Origin: Celeribacter ethanolicus
Lineage (GTDB): Bacteria; Pseudomonadota; Alphaproteobacteria; Rhodobacterales; Rhodobacteraceae
NCBI RefSeq assembly: GCF_001550095.1
Contig: NZ_LRUC01000020.1
Span: 1 to 64,000 of the forward strand
Length of the DNA: 64,000 nt
Direction of reading: 5' to 3'
Each line of letters starts with the position of its first letter. Position 1 is the stretch's first letter. Below the pieces are notes generated by a model. It was not told the origin of the DNA, did no database searches, and worked only from the letters and a program-made list of their open reading frames with translations. Both the position numbers and the translations under genes were made by a program. Below are positions 48,082 to 56,259 of the stretch, piece by piece.

Positions 48082-48117
48082 GGCGGCTCGTAGGATCTTT
48101 GAGATCAGAGCGCCGGG
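48079..48117 (-). promoter_or_regulatory. Antiterminator-type hairpin overlapping the leader stop
   Basis: On the - strand CCCGGCGCTC (48117-48108) pairs with GAGCCGCCGGG (48089-48079) with one bulged C; a small inner hairpin, GATCT/AGATC, lies in the loop. The 5' arm lies over the last codons of the leader peptide and its stop, so a ribosome finishing the leader would block it. Confidence 0.55.
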
Positions 48118-48155
48118 CTGATAATTCGAATAATGATCGCGACCATGAATGTCAT
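48105..48155 (-). CDS. Isoleucine-rich leader peptide of ileS
   Basis: A 16-residue open frame reads MTFMVAIIIRIISPAL and stops at 48105, about 90 bases before ileS. Five of six codons in the core are Ile (ATC ATT ATT, CGA, ATT ATC). The run is in the same position as leader peptides of amino-acid attenuators. The start may be leaderless (TATAAG box six bases upstream) or use AAGG at 48163. No ortholog was checked. Confidence 0.7.
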   Translation of the reverse strand: MTFMVAIIIRIISPAL

Positions 48156-48161
48156 AAGCGC

Positions 48162-48190
48162 CTTATAGGACGCGGCTTGCGGGCGGTAAA
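48162..48190 (-). promoter_or_regulatory. Promoter of the ileS leader
   Basis: On the - strand TTTACC (48190-48185), 17 bases, then TATAAG (48167-48162). The A of the leader ATG (48155) would be at or next to the transcription start, giving a leaderless leader peptide as reported for alphaproteobacterial trpL. Confidence 0.45.
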
Positions 48191-48225
48191 CCCGTCTTAA
48201 CAGGGGCCGTATATGAAAACCGGAT

Positions 48226-48267
48226 AGGAAAAAGGGACGCCGCAGACCCTGTCTGAGGCATCCCTTT
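48226..48267 (-). terminator. Terminator after the four-cysteine gene
   Basis: On the - strand an 11-bp stem, AAAGGGATGCC with GGCGTCCCTTT (one GT pair), encloses a GTCTG/CAGAC inner pairing and is followed by TTTCC. It separates the small gene from the ileS leader. Confidence 0.8.
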
Positions 48268-48355
48268 CTCATGTGCTGTCTGGCGAGAGGGCGGCGTGGC
48301 TGGCCCGGGTGTTTCCTAGCGTGCTTCGGTCGCTGTCTGGCTGGAGCGCGTAATC

Positions 48356-48535
48356 TCAGGCGGCGTTTTGTTCGAACTGACCGCACCAGTCGTCGGATTT
48401 CACAACCGGCCACATGCCTTTGTGTTCCGCTTCGGTCAGGAAGGTCGGCGGGTTGAAACGGCATTCGCCTTTGGCGTCGGTTTCAACAGCCTTAAGCTCA
48501 AAGAAGGCACAGGTTTTGCAAGCGGTATCAGACAT
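48356..48535 (-). CDS. Small four-cysteine protein, hypothetical
   Basis: A 59-residue protein starting MSDTACKTCAFFELKA. Cysteines lie at 6, 9, 25 and 51, a CxxC pair plus two more, which could bind zinc or an iron-sulfur cluster. The ATG at 48535 lies after GGGAGTG. It has a good terminator and diverges from the truncated haemoglobin across a 289-bp region. It is too small to be found by length alone. The function is not known. Confidence 0.72.
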   Translation of the reverse strand: MSDTACKTCAFFELKAVETDAKGECRFNPPTFLTEAEHKGMWPVVKSDDWCGQFEQNAA

Positions 48536-48690
48536 GGCGACACTCCCCGATCCGGGTTCATAGGTTTTGGCTATTGGGCTGAAGCGGCTGGGAGAATGGC
48601 TGCCTGCGATGGGTGGCTTTTCGTCCTTGCTGAGAGTGATTTAGGCGCACGGAACAAAGAAGTCAAGAAAATATTCAACAAAATCAAATG

Positions 48691-48709
48691 GTTGACATAT
48701 TTTCTCAAC
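48691..48709. promoter_or_regulatory. GTTGA-N9-TCAAC inverted repeat, Rrf2-type operator candidate
   Basis: A perfect inverted repeat, GTTGA (48691-48695) and TCAAC (48705-48709), with nine A/T-rich bases between. It fits the TGA-N9-TCA form of RirA/Rrf2 iron-responsive boxes. It is in the AT-rich divergent region between the four-cysteine gene and the truncated haemoglobin. It could control one or both genes in answer to iron or NO. Confidence 0.45.
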
Positions 48710-48824
48710 TATAAAAACACTCAGGAATGGAAAGCAAAACAGTCGGAATAAGCGCGACATTCCGGCACTGGTGGAAAAAGACCATCGAGAATATACCTTT
48801 AGCGAAACGCTCAAGGAGCCCCCG

Positions 48825-49244
48825 ATGTCAGAGCCTCGTTCCGCCCTGCCCCCGAAATTCGAGATCAGCCATGACGAGATGGACCGCGTGCTCACACGTT
48901 TCTATGCGGGTGTACGTCAGCACCCCGAGCTCGCCCCGGTGTTCGGCGCCCATGTCGAGGATTGGCCCGCGCATGAGGAAAAAATCGGCCGCTTCTGGCG
49001 CAATGCGATTCTGCACGAACGGCAATACGACGGCTTTCCGCAGCGCGTCCACCTGATGGCGCCGGAGGTGAAAGAGCATCATTTTGCCATGTGGCTTGGG
49101 CTTTTTGACGAAACGCTGAATGCCGAGCTGGACCCGGAGACGGCGGCCAAATGGTCGGAAATGGCGCATCGCATCGGGCGGGCCTTTCGCATGGGGATCA
49201 TGCAGCGCGACCAACCGAAAGACGCGCCGCCGAAGCTGTTTTGA
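48825..49244 (+). CDS. Truncated haemoglobin, group III
   Basis: A 139-residue globin. The start at 48825 follows AAGGAG. The group III pattern is seen in FWRNAILHERQYDG and HFAMWLGLFDETL. The proximal His is in EHHFAMW. Such globins bind O2 or NO and are often linked to NO or respiratory stress. The upstream Rrf2-type site supports an iron or NO control. Confidence 0.85.
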   Translation: MSEPRSALPPKFEISHDEMDRVLTRFYAGVRQHPELAPVFGAHVEDWPAHEEKIGRFWRNAILHERQYDGFPQRVHLMAPEVKEHHFAMWLGLFDETLNAELDPETAAKWSEMAHRIGRAFRMGIMQRDQPKDAPPKLF

Positions 49245-49272
49245 GCCTTATTTATCTTCGGCGGACAATCTC

Positions 49273-49684
49273 ATGAATATAAAAACGATTGGGATCGCCT
49301 TTTCGCTTGGCATCTTTCTCGGGTGGTCGGCACGTTACATGCTCACGCCATGGAACATCCGTGAACAGGCCTCTCTCTTCGCTTGGGGGGGAACGCCTGA
49401 AATCCATGAACGGCGTCGGGCGGGACGGGAGCCTATCCGGAGATCGGGACCTATTTGACGAACGTGGGGACTGCCTGCCCAACGCGGAGCTCGCACTGCT
49501 CTTGATCGAACAAACTGAACTCACCGCCATTTACCGTTGCCATGAAATCATCAAAGGGACCGAAGTCGTCGGAGAACGCGTCGTCCAATCCTTTAGAGAG
49601 GCCTACGGATCTTATTCGGCCGGCTTTCTGCCAGCGGCGAACGATCCTGGTATGGGTGAAATTGCGGGAATGACTTTCCGTTAG
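49273..49684 (+). pseudogene. Frameshifted membrane-anchored hypothetical gene
   Basis: The first frame starts at 49273 with an N-terminal membrane segment (MNIKTIGIAFSLGIFLGWSA) and reads about 40 residues to a run of seven G at 49385-49391. It then continues in a different frame (ERLKSMNGVGRDGSL...) and stops at 49682-49684. With one G fewer the frame is open for 136 residues. The gene could be a pseudogene, a sequencing error, or a site of slippage. It is not recognised. Its stop overlaps that of the convergent YcjF-like gene. Confidence 0.5.
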
Positions 49685-50688
49685 CCAGCGCCCTTATCGA
49701 ACAACCCCGTCAAAGCCCGTTTCACCGCCCCCGATACAGAGGGCTTCTTGGCCTTCATGAACGGCAGCGGGCGACAGACTTCGATGGCGGCCACGCCGAC
49801 GCGCGCGGTGAGTGCGCCGTTGACCACGCCTTCGCCGAACCGCCGCGAAACCTTGGCCATCACGCCACCGCCGGCCATGGTGCCGATCAGGTCATCGCCC
49901 ACGGCCACCGCCCCGGTCGCGACCAGATGGGTGAGCACGGATTTCGTCACCCGCCAGGACCCGAGCGTACCCGAGCGTCCGCCGTAAATCTCCGCAATCC
50001 GGCGGATCATCCGCAGGTTCGCGGTCAGCGCGGTGAACACGTCCGCCAAAGCCAGCGGTACAAGGGCGGTGACAGCGGCGACCTGACGCGCGGCGGCTTC
50101 GACTTCGCGGCGGGCGCTCGCGTCGAGCGGGACAAGGAGTTCCGTTTCCGCCAGCCCCAAAAGCCCGTCAGCATCGAACACCTCGGCCTCACGTTCGCGA
50201 AACCTGTCCTTGCCCCAGTTCAGCTCCGAACGATGGGCGTAGACCGACAAAAGCTTATCGGTGACGCCTTTCGCGGCTTTCAGATCGGCGGCCCCCATCG
50301 CGTCCACTGCCGCCTTTTGCAGCGTGTCGATGCGTTTGAGCCGCGCGAAGGCCGACAATTCCCGAAGCGCAATCGCCGCCAGAACAAGGACAAAGGCCCC
50401 CGTCAGCCCCAGTGCGACATAGCCCAACACGGGATGCGCGGCGATCAGCCCCATGATCGCATCATAGGTCACGATCGAAACGGTGAAGGCAAAAAGCGCT
50501 GCAAACAGCCGCCAGAACCAGCGTGCCAAAGCCGAGGGCTTGCGCGCCGCCAAAACCGCCACGCGCTGCATTGCCGCAGGCCGCGCGAGATCGGGAACGG
50601 GATCGGCGGTGGAGGGGGTGATCGTCGGCTCCTCGTCCAGCTCGATCAGGATCGGGCCACGTTTTGCACCGGGGTTTTGCTCAGTCAT
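49681..50688 (-). CDS. ycjF: YcjF/TIGR01620 family membrane protein
   Basis: A 335-residue inner-membrane protein, partner of YcjX. The N-terminus is acidic and Pro-rich (about 1-45). Two membrane segments lie near 58-110. The C-terminal DUF697-like domain has VAAVTALVPLALADVF and ALTARVGVAAIEVCRPLPF. It overlaps the ycjX stop by four bases. The pair is induced by stress in other bacteria; the precise role is unknown. Confidence 0.85.
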   Translation of the reverse strand: MTEQNPGAKRGPILIELDEEPTITPSTADPVPDLARPAAMQRVAVLAARKPSALARWFWRLFAALFAFTVSIVTYDAIMGLIAAHPVLGYVALGLTGAFVLVLAAIALRELSAFARLKRIDTLQKAAVDAMGAADLKAAKGVTDKLLSVYAHRSELNWGKDRFREREAEVFDADGLLGLAETELLVPLDASARREVEAAARQVAAVTALVPLALADVFTALTANLRMIRRIAEIYGGRSGTLGSWRVTKSVLTHLVATGAVAVGDDLIGTMAGGGVMAKVSRRFGEGVVNGALTARVGVAAIEVCRPLPFMKAKKPSVSGAVKRALTGLFDKGAG

Positions 50689-52136
50689 AGCTTGTCTCCG
50701 ATCAAAAACTCGGCGGCACGGTCGAGCCGGATATGCGGCGGTCCTTCGCCGGGGCGCAGCGTCAACCGCGCGGGGCGGAATTTCATGATTTCGTATTGCG
50801 CATCCAGCCAACGCTCCGCCCCCTTGCGCGCAGGCGACAGGATATGGGCCGGGTCTTCGGGCAATTCGCCGGGATAAAACGCAGCCTGCTTGCCGCCTTC
50901 GGTCATGCCGCGCACCACATCGAGGCTCTGGCCCTGATGCTCCATGGTCTCTTCGACCGTCGCACGCAGCGCAGCCAAGGACATGGCCTGCGTCGAAGCG
51001 CCTGCGAAATCGGCACGGTCACGGGCATCGCGCACCAAGGCCTCCATGATCGCGGTCAGGCACGGGTGTTGGTTGTGGTGGATGTGGTCGGCCTTTGTGG
51101 CGGCAAAGAGGATTTTTTCGACCTTGTGCTGCCCGAGCAAAGACATGATCCGCCCCACCCGTCCGGGCCTGAAAGCCGAAAGTATGTCGGCCATGGTCCG
51201 ACGCAGATCTTCGACGGCTTTCGGCCCGGAATGAATCGCGCCCAGCGCATCGACCAGAACCACCTGCCGGTCGATCCGGGAGAAATGATCGCGGAAGAAA
51301 GGTTTGACCACCTCACGTTTGTAGGCCTCGAACCGGCGCTCGAATTCGCGGTGTAGCGAGCCGCGCGGGGCCTCGCCCGCGGGCAGAGGGGCAAAGGTCA
51401 GGACGGGTGAGCCGTCCAACTCGCCGGGCAGCAAAAACCGTCCCGGCGTGCAATCGGAATAGCCCGCCGCGCGGGCGGATTGCAGGTAGGCCGTGAAGCT
51501 CTGCGCGAGAGCCTTGGCCGTTGGCTCATCGTGTTTTTTGTCTGGCTCACAGGTCGCCAGCAAAGCCACGAAATCCGTTCCCTCCGCGCGATCCCGCGCC
51601 GCTTTCAGCGCCTCGGCGGACCACTCGGCAAATGATTTCTCCATCAGGCCGAGATCCAGCAGCCATTCGCCGGGATAATCGACAATGTCGAGATGCACAG
51701 TCTTTTGACCCGTCAGACCGCCCAAAAGCCCCGCAGGCCGCACCTTGAACGACAGCCGCAGCTCGGAGACCGCGCGGGTGCTGTCCGGCCAATGCGGCGT
51801 AGGCGAGGTGAGAGCGGAAAGGTGGCTTTCATAGTCAAAGCGCGGCACGGTGTCGTCCGGCTGCGGTTGCAGATAAGCGGCGGTGATCGCGGTCGCCGGT
51901 CCGAATTGCGGCATCCGGCCCCGGTCCAGAAGATTGGCCACGAGCGAGGTGATGAACACCGTCTTGCCGGAGCGCGACAGCCCGGTGACGCCCAGCCGGA
52001 TCACCGGTTCGAACAGCGCCTCATGGACGCCGTCCTGAACCGTCTCGACGCCACGCAAAATCCGGTCTGCCAGGGTATTGAGGATCAAATCCGCCGCCTC
52101 TCGTCCGATGTTTACCCGCTCAACATAGGCATTCAA
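50685..52136 (-). CDS. ycjX: YcjX-like P-loop NTPase
   Basis: About 483 residues, of the YcjX family of P-loop proteins. The Walker A is [10 protein letters not shown] (about 51-60) and a [12 protein letters not shown] motif lies at about 147. The start is uncertain: TTG at 52136 is used here, as an ATG at 52196 would abut truA. It overlaps the next gene (ycjF) by four bases. It is divergent from truA. Confidence 0.85.
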   Translation of the reverse strand: MNAYVERVNIGREAADLILNTLADRILRGVETVQDGVHEALFEPVIRLGVTGLSRSGKTVFITSLVANLLDRGRMPQFGPATAITAAYLQPQPDDTVPRFDYESHLSALTSPTPHWPDSTRAVSELRLSFKVRPAGLLGGLTGQKTVHLDIVDYPGEWLLDLGLMEKSFAEWSAEALKAARDRAEGTDFVALLATCEPDKKHDEPTAKALAQSFTAYLQSARAAGYSDCTPGRFLLPGELDGSPVLTFAPLPAGEAPRGSLHREFERRFEAYKREVVKPFFRDHFSRIDRQVVLVDALGAIHSGPKAVEDLRRTMADILSAFRPGRVGRIMSLLGQHKVEKILFAATKADHIHHNQHPCLTAIMEALVRDARDRADFAGASTQAMSLAALRATVEETMEHQGQSLDVVRGMTEGGKQAAFYPGELPEDPAHILSPARKGAERWLDAQYEIMKFRPARLTLRPGEGPPHIRLDRAAEFLIGDKL

Positions 52137-52196
52137 AGCCCCGGTTGTAAGGGAGAAACACTGGACGCGCGCTGCACGCCGCGCTATGGCCCGCAT

Positions 52197-52967
52197 ATGC
52201 CCAGATACGCCCTTTTGATCGAATATAACGGCGCGCCTTTTGCCGGTTGGCAACGCCAAAAAGAGCATCCTTCCGTTCAACAGGCGGTGGAGGAGGCTTT
52301 GCGCAAACTCGAACCGGACTGTCCCGGGATCGGCGCCGCCGGGCGCACGGACGCGGGGGTGCATGCGACCGCTCAGGTGGCGCATTGCGATATGGCGAAG
52401 GACTGGGACCCGTTTCGCCTCAGTGAGGCGTTGAACCATCATCTCAAACCCCATCCCGTGGCGGTCCTCAAGGCGGCGCGTGTGGCGGACGACTGGCACG
52501 CACGGTTTTCGGCGATGGAACGGCGCTACATGTTCCGGCTGATTACGCGGCGCGCGCCTCTGGTGCACGACGCGGGACTGGCGTGGCGGGTCAATCACGA
52601 TCTCGACCGCGACGCGATGCAGGCGGGGGCGGATCGGCTGATCGGCCTGCATGATTTCACCACCTTCCGCTCGACCATGTGTCAGGCGGACAGCCCGGTG
52701 AAGACGCTGGACGAGGCCCGTGTCGAGGCCAGCGACATTCCCTACGGGCAGGAATTTCGGTTCTATTTCCGGGCGCGGTCTTTCCTGCACAATCAGGTGC
52801 GGAGTTTCGTCGGCACCTTGGAGCGTGTCGGTTCCGGCGCCTGGTCGCCAGAGGATGTGACAGAGGCCCTGGAAGCCAAGGACCGCGCCGCCTGTGGGCC
52901 GGTCTGTCCGCCGGAAGGGCTGTATCTGGTGGGCGTGGGCTATCCGAAAGATCCCTTCGTAAAGTGA
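52197..52967 (+). CDS. truA: tRNA pseudouridine38-40 synthase
   Basis: A 256-residue tRNA modification enzyme. The [19 protein letters not shown] start and the catalytic Asp in [12 protein letters not shown] (about Asp52) are present. FRSTMCQ and [13 protein letters not shown] follow. It starts next to ycjX with almost no intergenic space. Confidence 0.94.
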   Translation: MPRYALLIEYNGAPFAGWQRQKEHPSVQQAVEEALRKLEPDCPGIGAAGRTDAGVHATAQVAHCDMAKDWDPFRLSEALNHHLKPHPVAVLKAARVADDWHARFSAMERRYMFRLITRRAPLVHDAGLAWRVNHDLDRDAMQAGADRLIGLHDFTTFRSTMCQADSPVKTLDEARVEASDIPYGQEFRFYFRARSFLHNQVRSFVGTLERVGSGAWSPEDVTEALEAKDRAACGPVCPPEGLYLVGVGYPKDPFVK

Positions 52968-53070
52968 CGCAAAGTCACCCACAATCTCCCGAAAGCCGCC
53001 CCGCGCCCGCCGCATTTCCGCCCGATTTCCCTGTCAGCACTCAACATGCGTCTACTTCAGGAGTGTTGCC

Positions 53071-53220
53071 ATGGACCTGTCCACCATCACCTTCGACCAG
53101 CTCGCACTGGCCATCATGACCACCATCGCGATCCGCGAGGTCATGATCGTGGCGCTTCCCGACCGTATCGCAGGCCCCGGTGGCTGGCTCATCGACACGA
53201 GCCTCGGCGACCGCGTCTAA
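53071..53220 (+). CDS. Small hypothetical protein
   Basis: A 49-residue open frame, MDLSTITFDQLALAIMTTIA..., with an AGGAG site eight bases before the ATG. A hydrophobic stretch lies at about 9-30. It is not recognised. The gap around it (52968-53417) has no larger gene, but two LacI-like palindromes. Codon use agrees with its neighbours. It could also be a chance frame. Confidence 0.5.
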   Translation: MDLSTITFDQLALAIMTTIAIREVMIVALPDRIAGPGGWLIDTSLGDRV

Positions 53221-53256
53221 CCCCGAGTCGCCCAGCCTCGGAGCCCCCATTTTTGC

Positions 53257-53269
53257 CGAAACCGTTTCG
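53257..53269. promoter_or_regulatory. CGAAACCGTTTCG palindrome (LacI-like operator 1)
   Basis: A perfect 6-1-6 inverted repeat, 149 bases before the sugar phosphorylase. LacI-type operators often read (x)AAAC..GTTT(x). No LacI gene is in the window. Confidence 0.4.
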
Positions 53270-53368
53270 ACTGCCTGCTTTTTGAGCGGTTTTGAAACGT
53301 CTCTCTGCATTCCGACGAATTTTGCACAGCAAAGCCGGGATTTCCCCCGTCGTTGCATTGAACCCGTG

Positions 53369-53379
53369 CAAACGGTTTG
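53369..53379. promoter_or_regulatory. CAAACGGTTTG palindrome (LacI-like operator 2)
   Basis: A perfect 5-1-5 inverted repeat, 38 bases before the start of the sugar phosphorylase. It resembles operator 1, about 110 bases upstream, so the two could be looped by one regulator. Confidence 0.4.
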
Positions 53380-53417
53380 ATTTACCAAAGTGAAAGAGCA
53401 ACAGAAGGGGACGCCCG

Positions 53418-55166
53418 ATGGCAAAACCGTCTTCGCAATTCAGCACGCGGCTGCGCGCGCTGATCGGCCAGATTTATCCGGAACAGAACAGCAAGCGGCT
53501 CGCCGAAGAGATCGTCGTGGCCTTCTGGCCCGAGGGCACCAAACCGCGGGCGCGGGCGCGGGTGCCGGGCAACAGCCTCTGGAACGAGACCGACACGCTG
53601 GTCATCACCTACGGCAATTCGCTGATTGACGGCCAGCACAAACCGCTAGATCTGCTCTACGACTTCCTCAATCGCTATCTCAAGGGCACGGTGCATGGCG
53701 TGCATATCCTGCCCTTCTTCCCCTTCACCTCCGACGACGGGTTCGCGGTCACCGATTACCGTCAGGTCAACAGCCAGCTTGGCGACTGGGCCGACATTCA
53801 ACGCATCGGCGGTGAGTTCCGCCTGATGTCCGATCTGGTGTTGAACCACGTCTCTTCGATGTCGACCTGGTTCACCGAATATCGTCAGGGCCATGAGCCC
53901 TATGACAAGTTCTTCGTCGAAGCCTCCCCCGAGGACGATCTGTCGATGGTCACACGCCCCCGCACCTCGCCCCTGCTGCGCGAGGTTTCGACGGTCAACG
54001 GCCCGAAACATGTCTGGTGCACCTTCTCGCACGACCAGATCGACGTGGATTTCAAGAACCCCGAGGTCCTGCTCGAATTCCTGCGGATCATGCGGCTGCA
54101 TGTCGACAACGGCGTGCGCATCGTGCGGCTCGATGCCGTGGCCTTTATCTGGAAGGAACTCGGCACCTCCTGCATCCACCTGCCCCAGACCCATGCCATC
54201 GTGCGGCTCATGCGCCTTCTCTGCGATTACGCCGAGGAGCGCGTGGTTCTCTTGACCGAGACGAACGTGCCCAATGCCGAGAACCTGAGCTATTTCGGCA
54301 ACCGCAACGAAGCGCATATGATCTACAACTTCTCGCTGCCGCCCCTGCTGCTGCATGCGCTTTTGTCGGGAAGCTCGCTCTATCTGAACCAATGGCTGAT
54401 GCGGATGCCGCCGGCGCAGCTCGGGTGTGCCTATCTCAACTTCTCCGCCTCCCATGACGGCATCGGTGTGCGCGGGGCCGAGGGGCTTCTGGCGCCTGAG
54501 GAGCTTGGTCAGGTGATCCAGCGCGTGCGCGACTCGGGTGGGCTGGTGTCGATGCGCTCGCTGCCCGACGGCTCGGAAAAACCCTATGAGCTCAACATCA
54601 CCTATTTCGACGCGCTCAAAGGCACGATCGCGAAAGGTGAGGACGGCAAGCAGGTGGCGCGGTTCCTCTGTTCGCAAACCATCGTCATGGCGCTCGAAGG
54701 CGTACCTGCCTTCTACATCCATTCGCTGATCGGCACACATAACGATCACGCGGGCGTCGAGAAAACCGGCGTCAAACGTGCGATCAACCGGCATCGCTGG
54801 GATTATCCGGAACTGCGCGCCCTGCTCGACGATCCCGAGAGCCAGAACGCCCGGGTGCTGGCCGAGATGAAACGCCGGATCGGCATTCGCATCGCGCAAA
54901 AGGCCTTCCACCCGAACGCCACGCAATTCACCATGCATCTCGGCGAAGACCTGTTCGGCATCTGGCGTCAGTCGCCGAACCGCGATCAGTCGATCTTTGC
55001 GCTGCACAATGTCACCGACCGCATGGTCGAAGTGCCGCATATTTCGATCAACCTGATCGACGGAGAGGCCTGGTATGATCTTTTGAGCGGTGAAAAGATC
55101 GACCTGACGAAGCCGAACATCACCTTCGCGCCCTATCAGTGCCGCTGGATTTCCAACCGACTCTGA
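53418..55166 (+). CDS. GH13 subfamily 18 sugar phosphorylase
   Basis: A 582-residue glycoside phosphorylase of the sucrose phosphorylase / glucosylglycerate phosphorylase (YcjM) type. The (beta/alpha)8 core has DDGFAVTDYRQVN, the nucleophile Asp in IVRLDAVAFIWKELGT (about 241), the acid/base Glu in LLTETNVPN (about 282) and SHDGIG (about 351). It would use phosphate to release glucose 1-phosphate. The length and the FIWKELGT motif are nearest to glucosylglycerate phosphorylases, but the exact sugar is not shown. The start has an AAGGGGA site. Confidence 0.85.
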   Translation: MAKPSSQFSTRLRALIGQIYPEQNSKRLAEEIVVAFWPEGTKPRARARVPGNSLWNETDTLVITYGNSLIDGQHKPLDLLYDFLNRYLKGTVHGVHILPFFPFTSDDGFAVTDYRQVNSQLGDWADIQRIGGEFRLMSDLVLNHVSSMSTWFTEYRQGHEPYDKFFVEASPEDDLSMVTRPRTSPLLREVSTVNGPKHVWCTFSHDQIDVDFKNPEVLLEFLRIMRLHVDNGVRIVRLDAVAFIWKELGTSCIHLPQTHAIVRLMRLLCDYAEERVVLLTETNVPNAENLSYFGNRNEAHMIYNFSLPPLLLHALLSGSSLYLNQWLMRMPPAQLGCAYLNFSASHDGIGVRGAEGLLAPEELGQVIQRVRDSGGLVSMRSLPDGSEKPYELNITYFDALKGTIAKGEDGKQVARFLCSQTIVMALEGVPAFYIHSLIGTHNDHAGVEKTGVKRAINRHRWDYPELRALLDDPESQNARVLAEMKRRIGIRIAQKAFHPNATQFTMHLGEDLFGIWRQSPNRDQSIFALHNVTDRMVEVPHISINLIDGEAWYDLLSGEKIDLTKPNITFAPYQCRWISNRL

Positions 55167-55267
55167 ACCGGCTTGCGTAACGGAACCGCCTGCAAAGCGA
55201 TTGACCTCCCTCCCGGCGGGCGCTAGGGGCAGGGTCATTCCACCGCCACAGGACCGAGCCGTTTGAC

Positions 55268-55927
55268 ATGTCCCTTTCCCTTGACGCAACGCTGGCGCAG
55301 CTAAGCAGCAGCGACAGCCCCAATGAGCTGTACGGCGTCACCGCCCCCTCCGCGAAAAGCCGGGCGACCGTCGAAAAGGTTCTGGAAGAGGCGGAGGCGG
55401 TTCTGGCCGAGGAGGGCGTCGCGGGGCTCACCTTCCGGGCGCTTGCACGGCGCTGCGACATGCGGCTGAGCAACCTGCAATACTATTTCGCCACACAGGA
55501 AGACCTGCTGACCGCCGTCACCCGCTATGTTCTGGTCCGGCGCCTGTCGGAGCTACAGGCCCGCGGGCCGCTGGGCCTCATCGAGACGCCGCAGCGGTTC
55601 ACCGCCTATATCGAATTCCGCATGGAACGCGCCGCCGATCCGAAGGCCCAGGCGATCACCACGGGCCTCAGGGATCTGGCCCTGCGTCAGGATGGCCCCG
55701 CCCGGCATGTGGCACAGATCTGCCGGTTTCACACCGGCGTGCTGGAAGACATGATCGCCCTCCTCGCCCCCGACGTTTCAGAGCAGGACATTCGCCGCAA
55801 AGCGGCGATGATCGCGGCACTGGTCGAGGCGGTCGGGCCAACCTGCGGCCGGATGTTCGACCTGCCGGAGGAGCTGCGCCCGGCAATCCTGTCGCAGGCC
55901 CGCAGCATCGTCGGCCTTCCGGCTTAA
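55268..55927 (+). CDS. TetR-family regulator
   Basis: A 219-residue regulator. The helix-turn-helix is near 45-75 (GLTFRALARRCDMRLSNLQYYF), and the C-terminal part is a helical ligand domain. It is convergent with the SMR gene; the stops overlap by four bases. The target is unknown. The exporter is a possible one. Confidence 0.85.
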   Translation: MSLSLDATLAQLSSSDSPNELYGVTAPSAKSRATVEKVLEEAEAVLAEEGVAGLTFRALARRCDMRLSNLQYYFATQEDLLTAVTRYVLVRRLSELQARGPLGLIETPQRFTAYIEFRMERAADPKAQAITTGLRDLALRQDGPARHVAQICRFHTGVLEDMIALLAPDVSEQDIRRKAAMIAALVEAVGPTCGRMFDLPEELRPAILSQARSIVGLPA

Positions 55928-56238
55928 GCCGACAGTTTCATCAGCCCCATCCCGGCCACGATCAGCGTGGCGGCGGCGATGCGCGTGAGATTGAGCGCCT
56001 CGCCATGCAGCACGACCCCGGCGATGAACGCTCCGATCGCGCCGATGCCGACCCAGACCATGTAGGATGTGCCCAGCGGCAGGCTTTTCATCGCGATGGA
56101 CAGCAGACCGAAGGAGGCAAGCATGGCGACAATCGTCACCACGCTCGGCCAGAACACCGTGAACCCATTCGAGGATTTCATCGCGGTCGCCCAGACGACT
56201 TCCAGAAGCCCTGCGATGGTCAAGAGAATCCACGCCAT
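55924..56238 (-). CDS. SMR-family exporter, Gdx/SugE-type
   Basis: A 104-residue small multidrug resistance protein of four membrane helices. The conserved Glu13 (LLEVVWATAMK) and GTSYMVWVGIGAIGAF fit the Gdx (guanidinium exporter) branch. It starts 21 bases after dmmC with an AGAGGAC site, so it is likely the last gene of the dmm unit. Export of small cations or amines is possible. Confidence 0.83.
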   Translation of the reverse strand: MAWILLTIAGLLEVVWATAMKSSNGFTVFWPSVVTIVAMLASFGLLSIAMKSLPLGTSYMVWVGIGAIGAFIAGVVLHGEALNLTRIAAATLIVAGMGLMKLSA

Positions 56239-56259
56239 GTTGCGTCCTCTTCTGCGTCC

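Noticed and set aside
48692-48715. TTGACA and TATAAA as a sigma-70 promoter for the haemoglobin
   Set aside because: The spacing is only 12 bases; 16-18 is needed. The inverted repeat is a better explanation for part of the motif.
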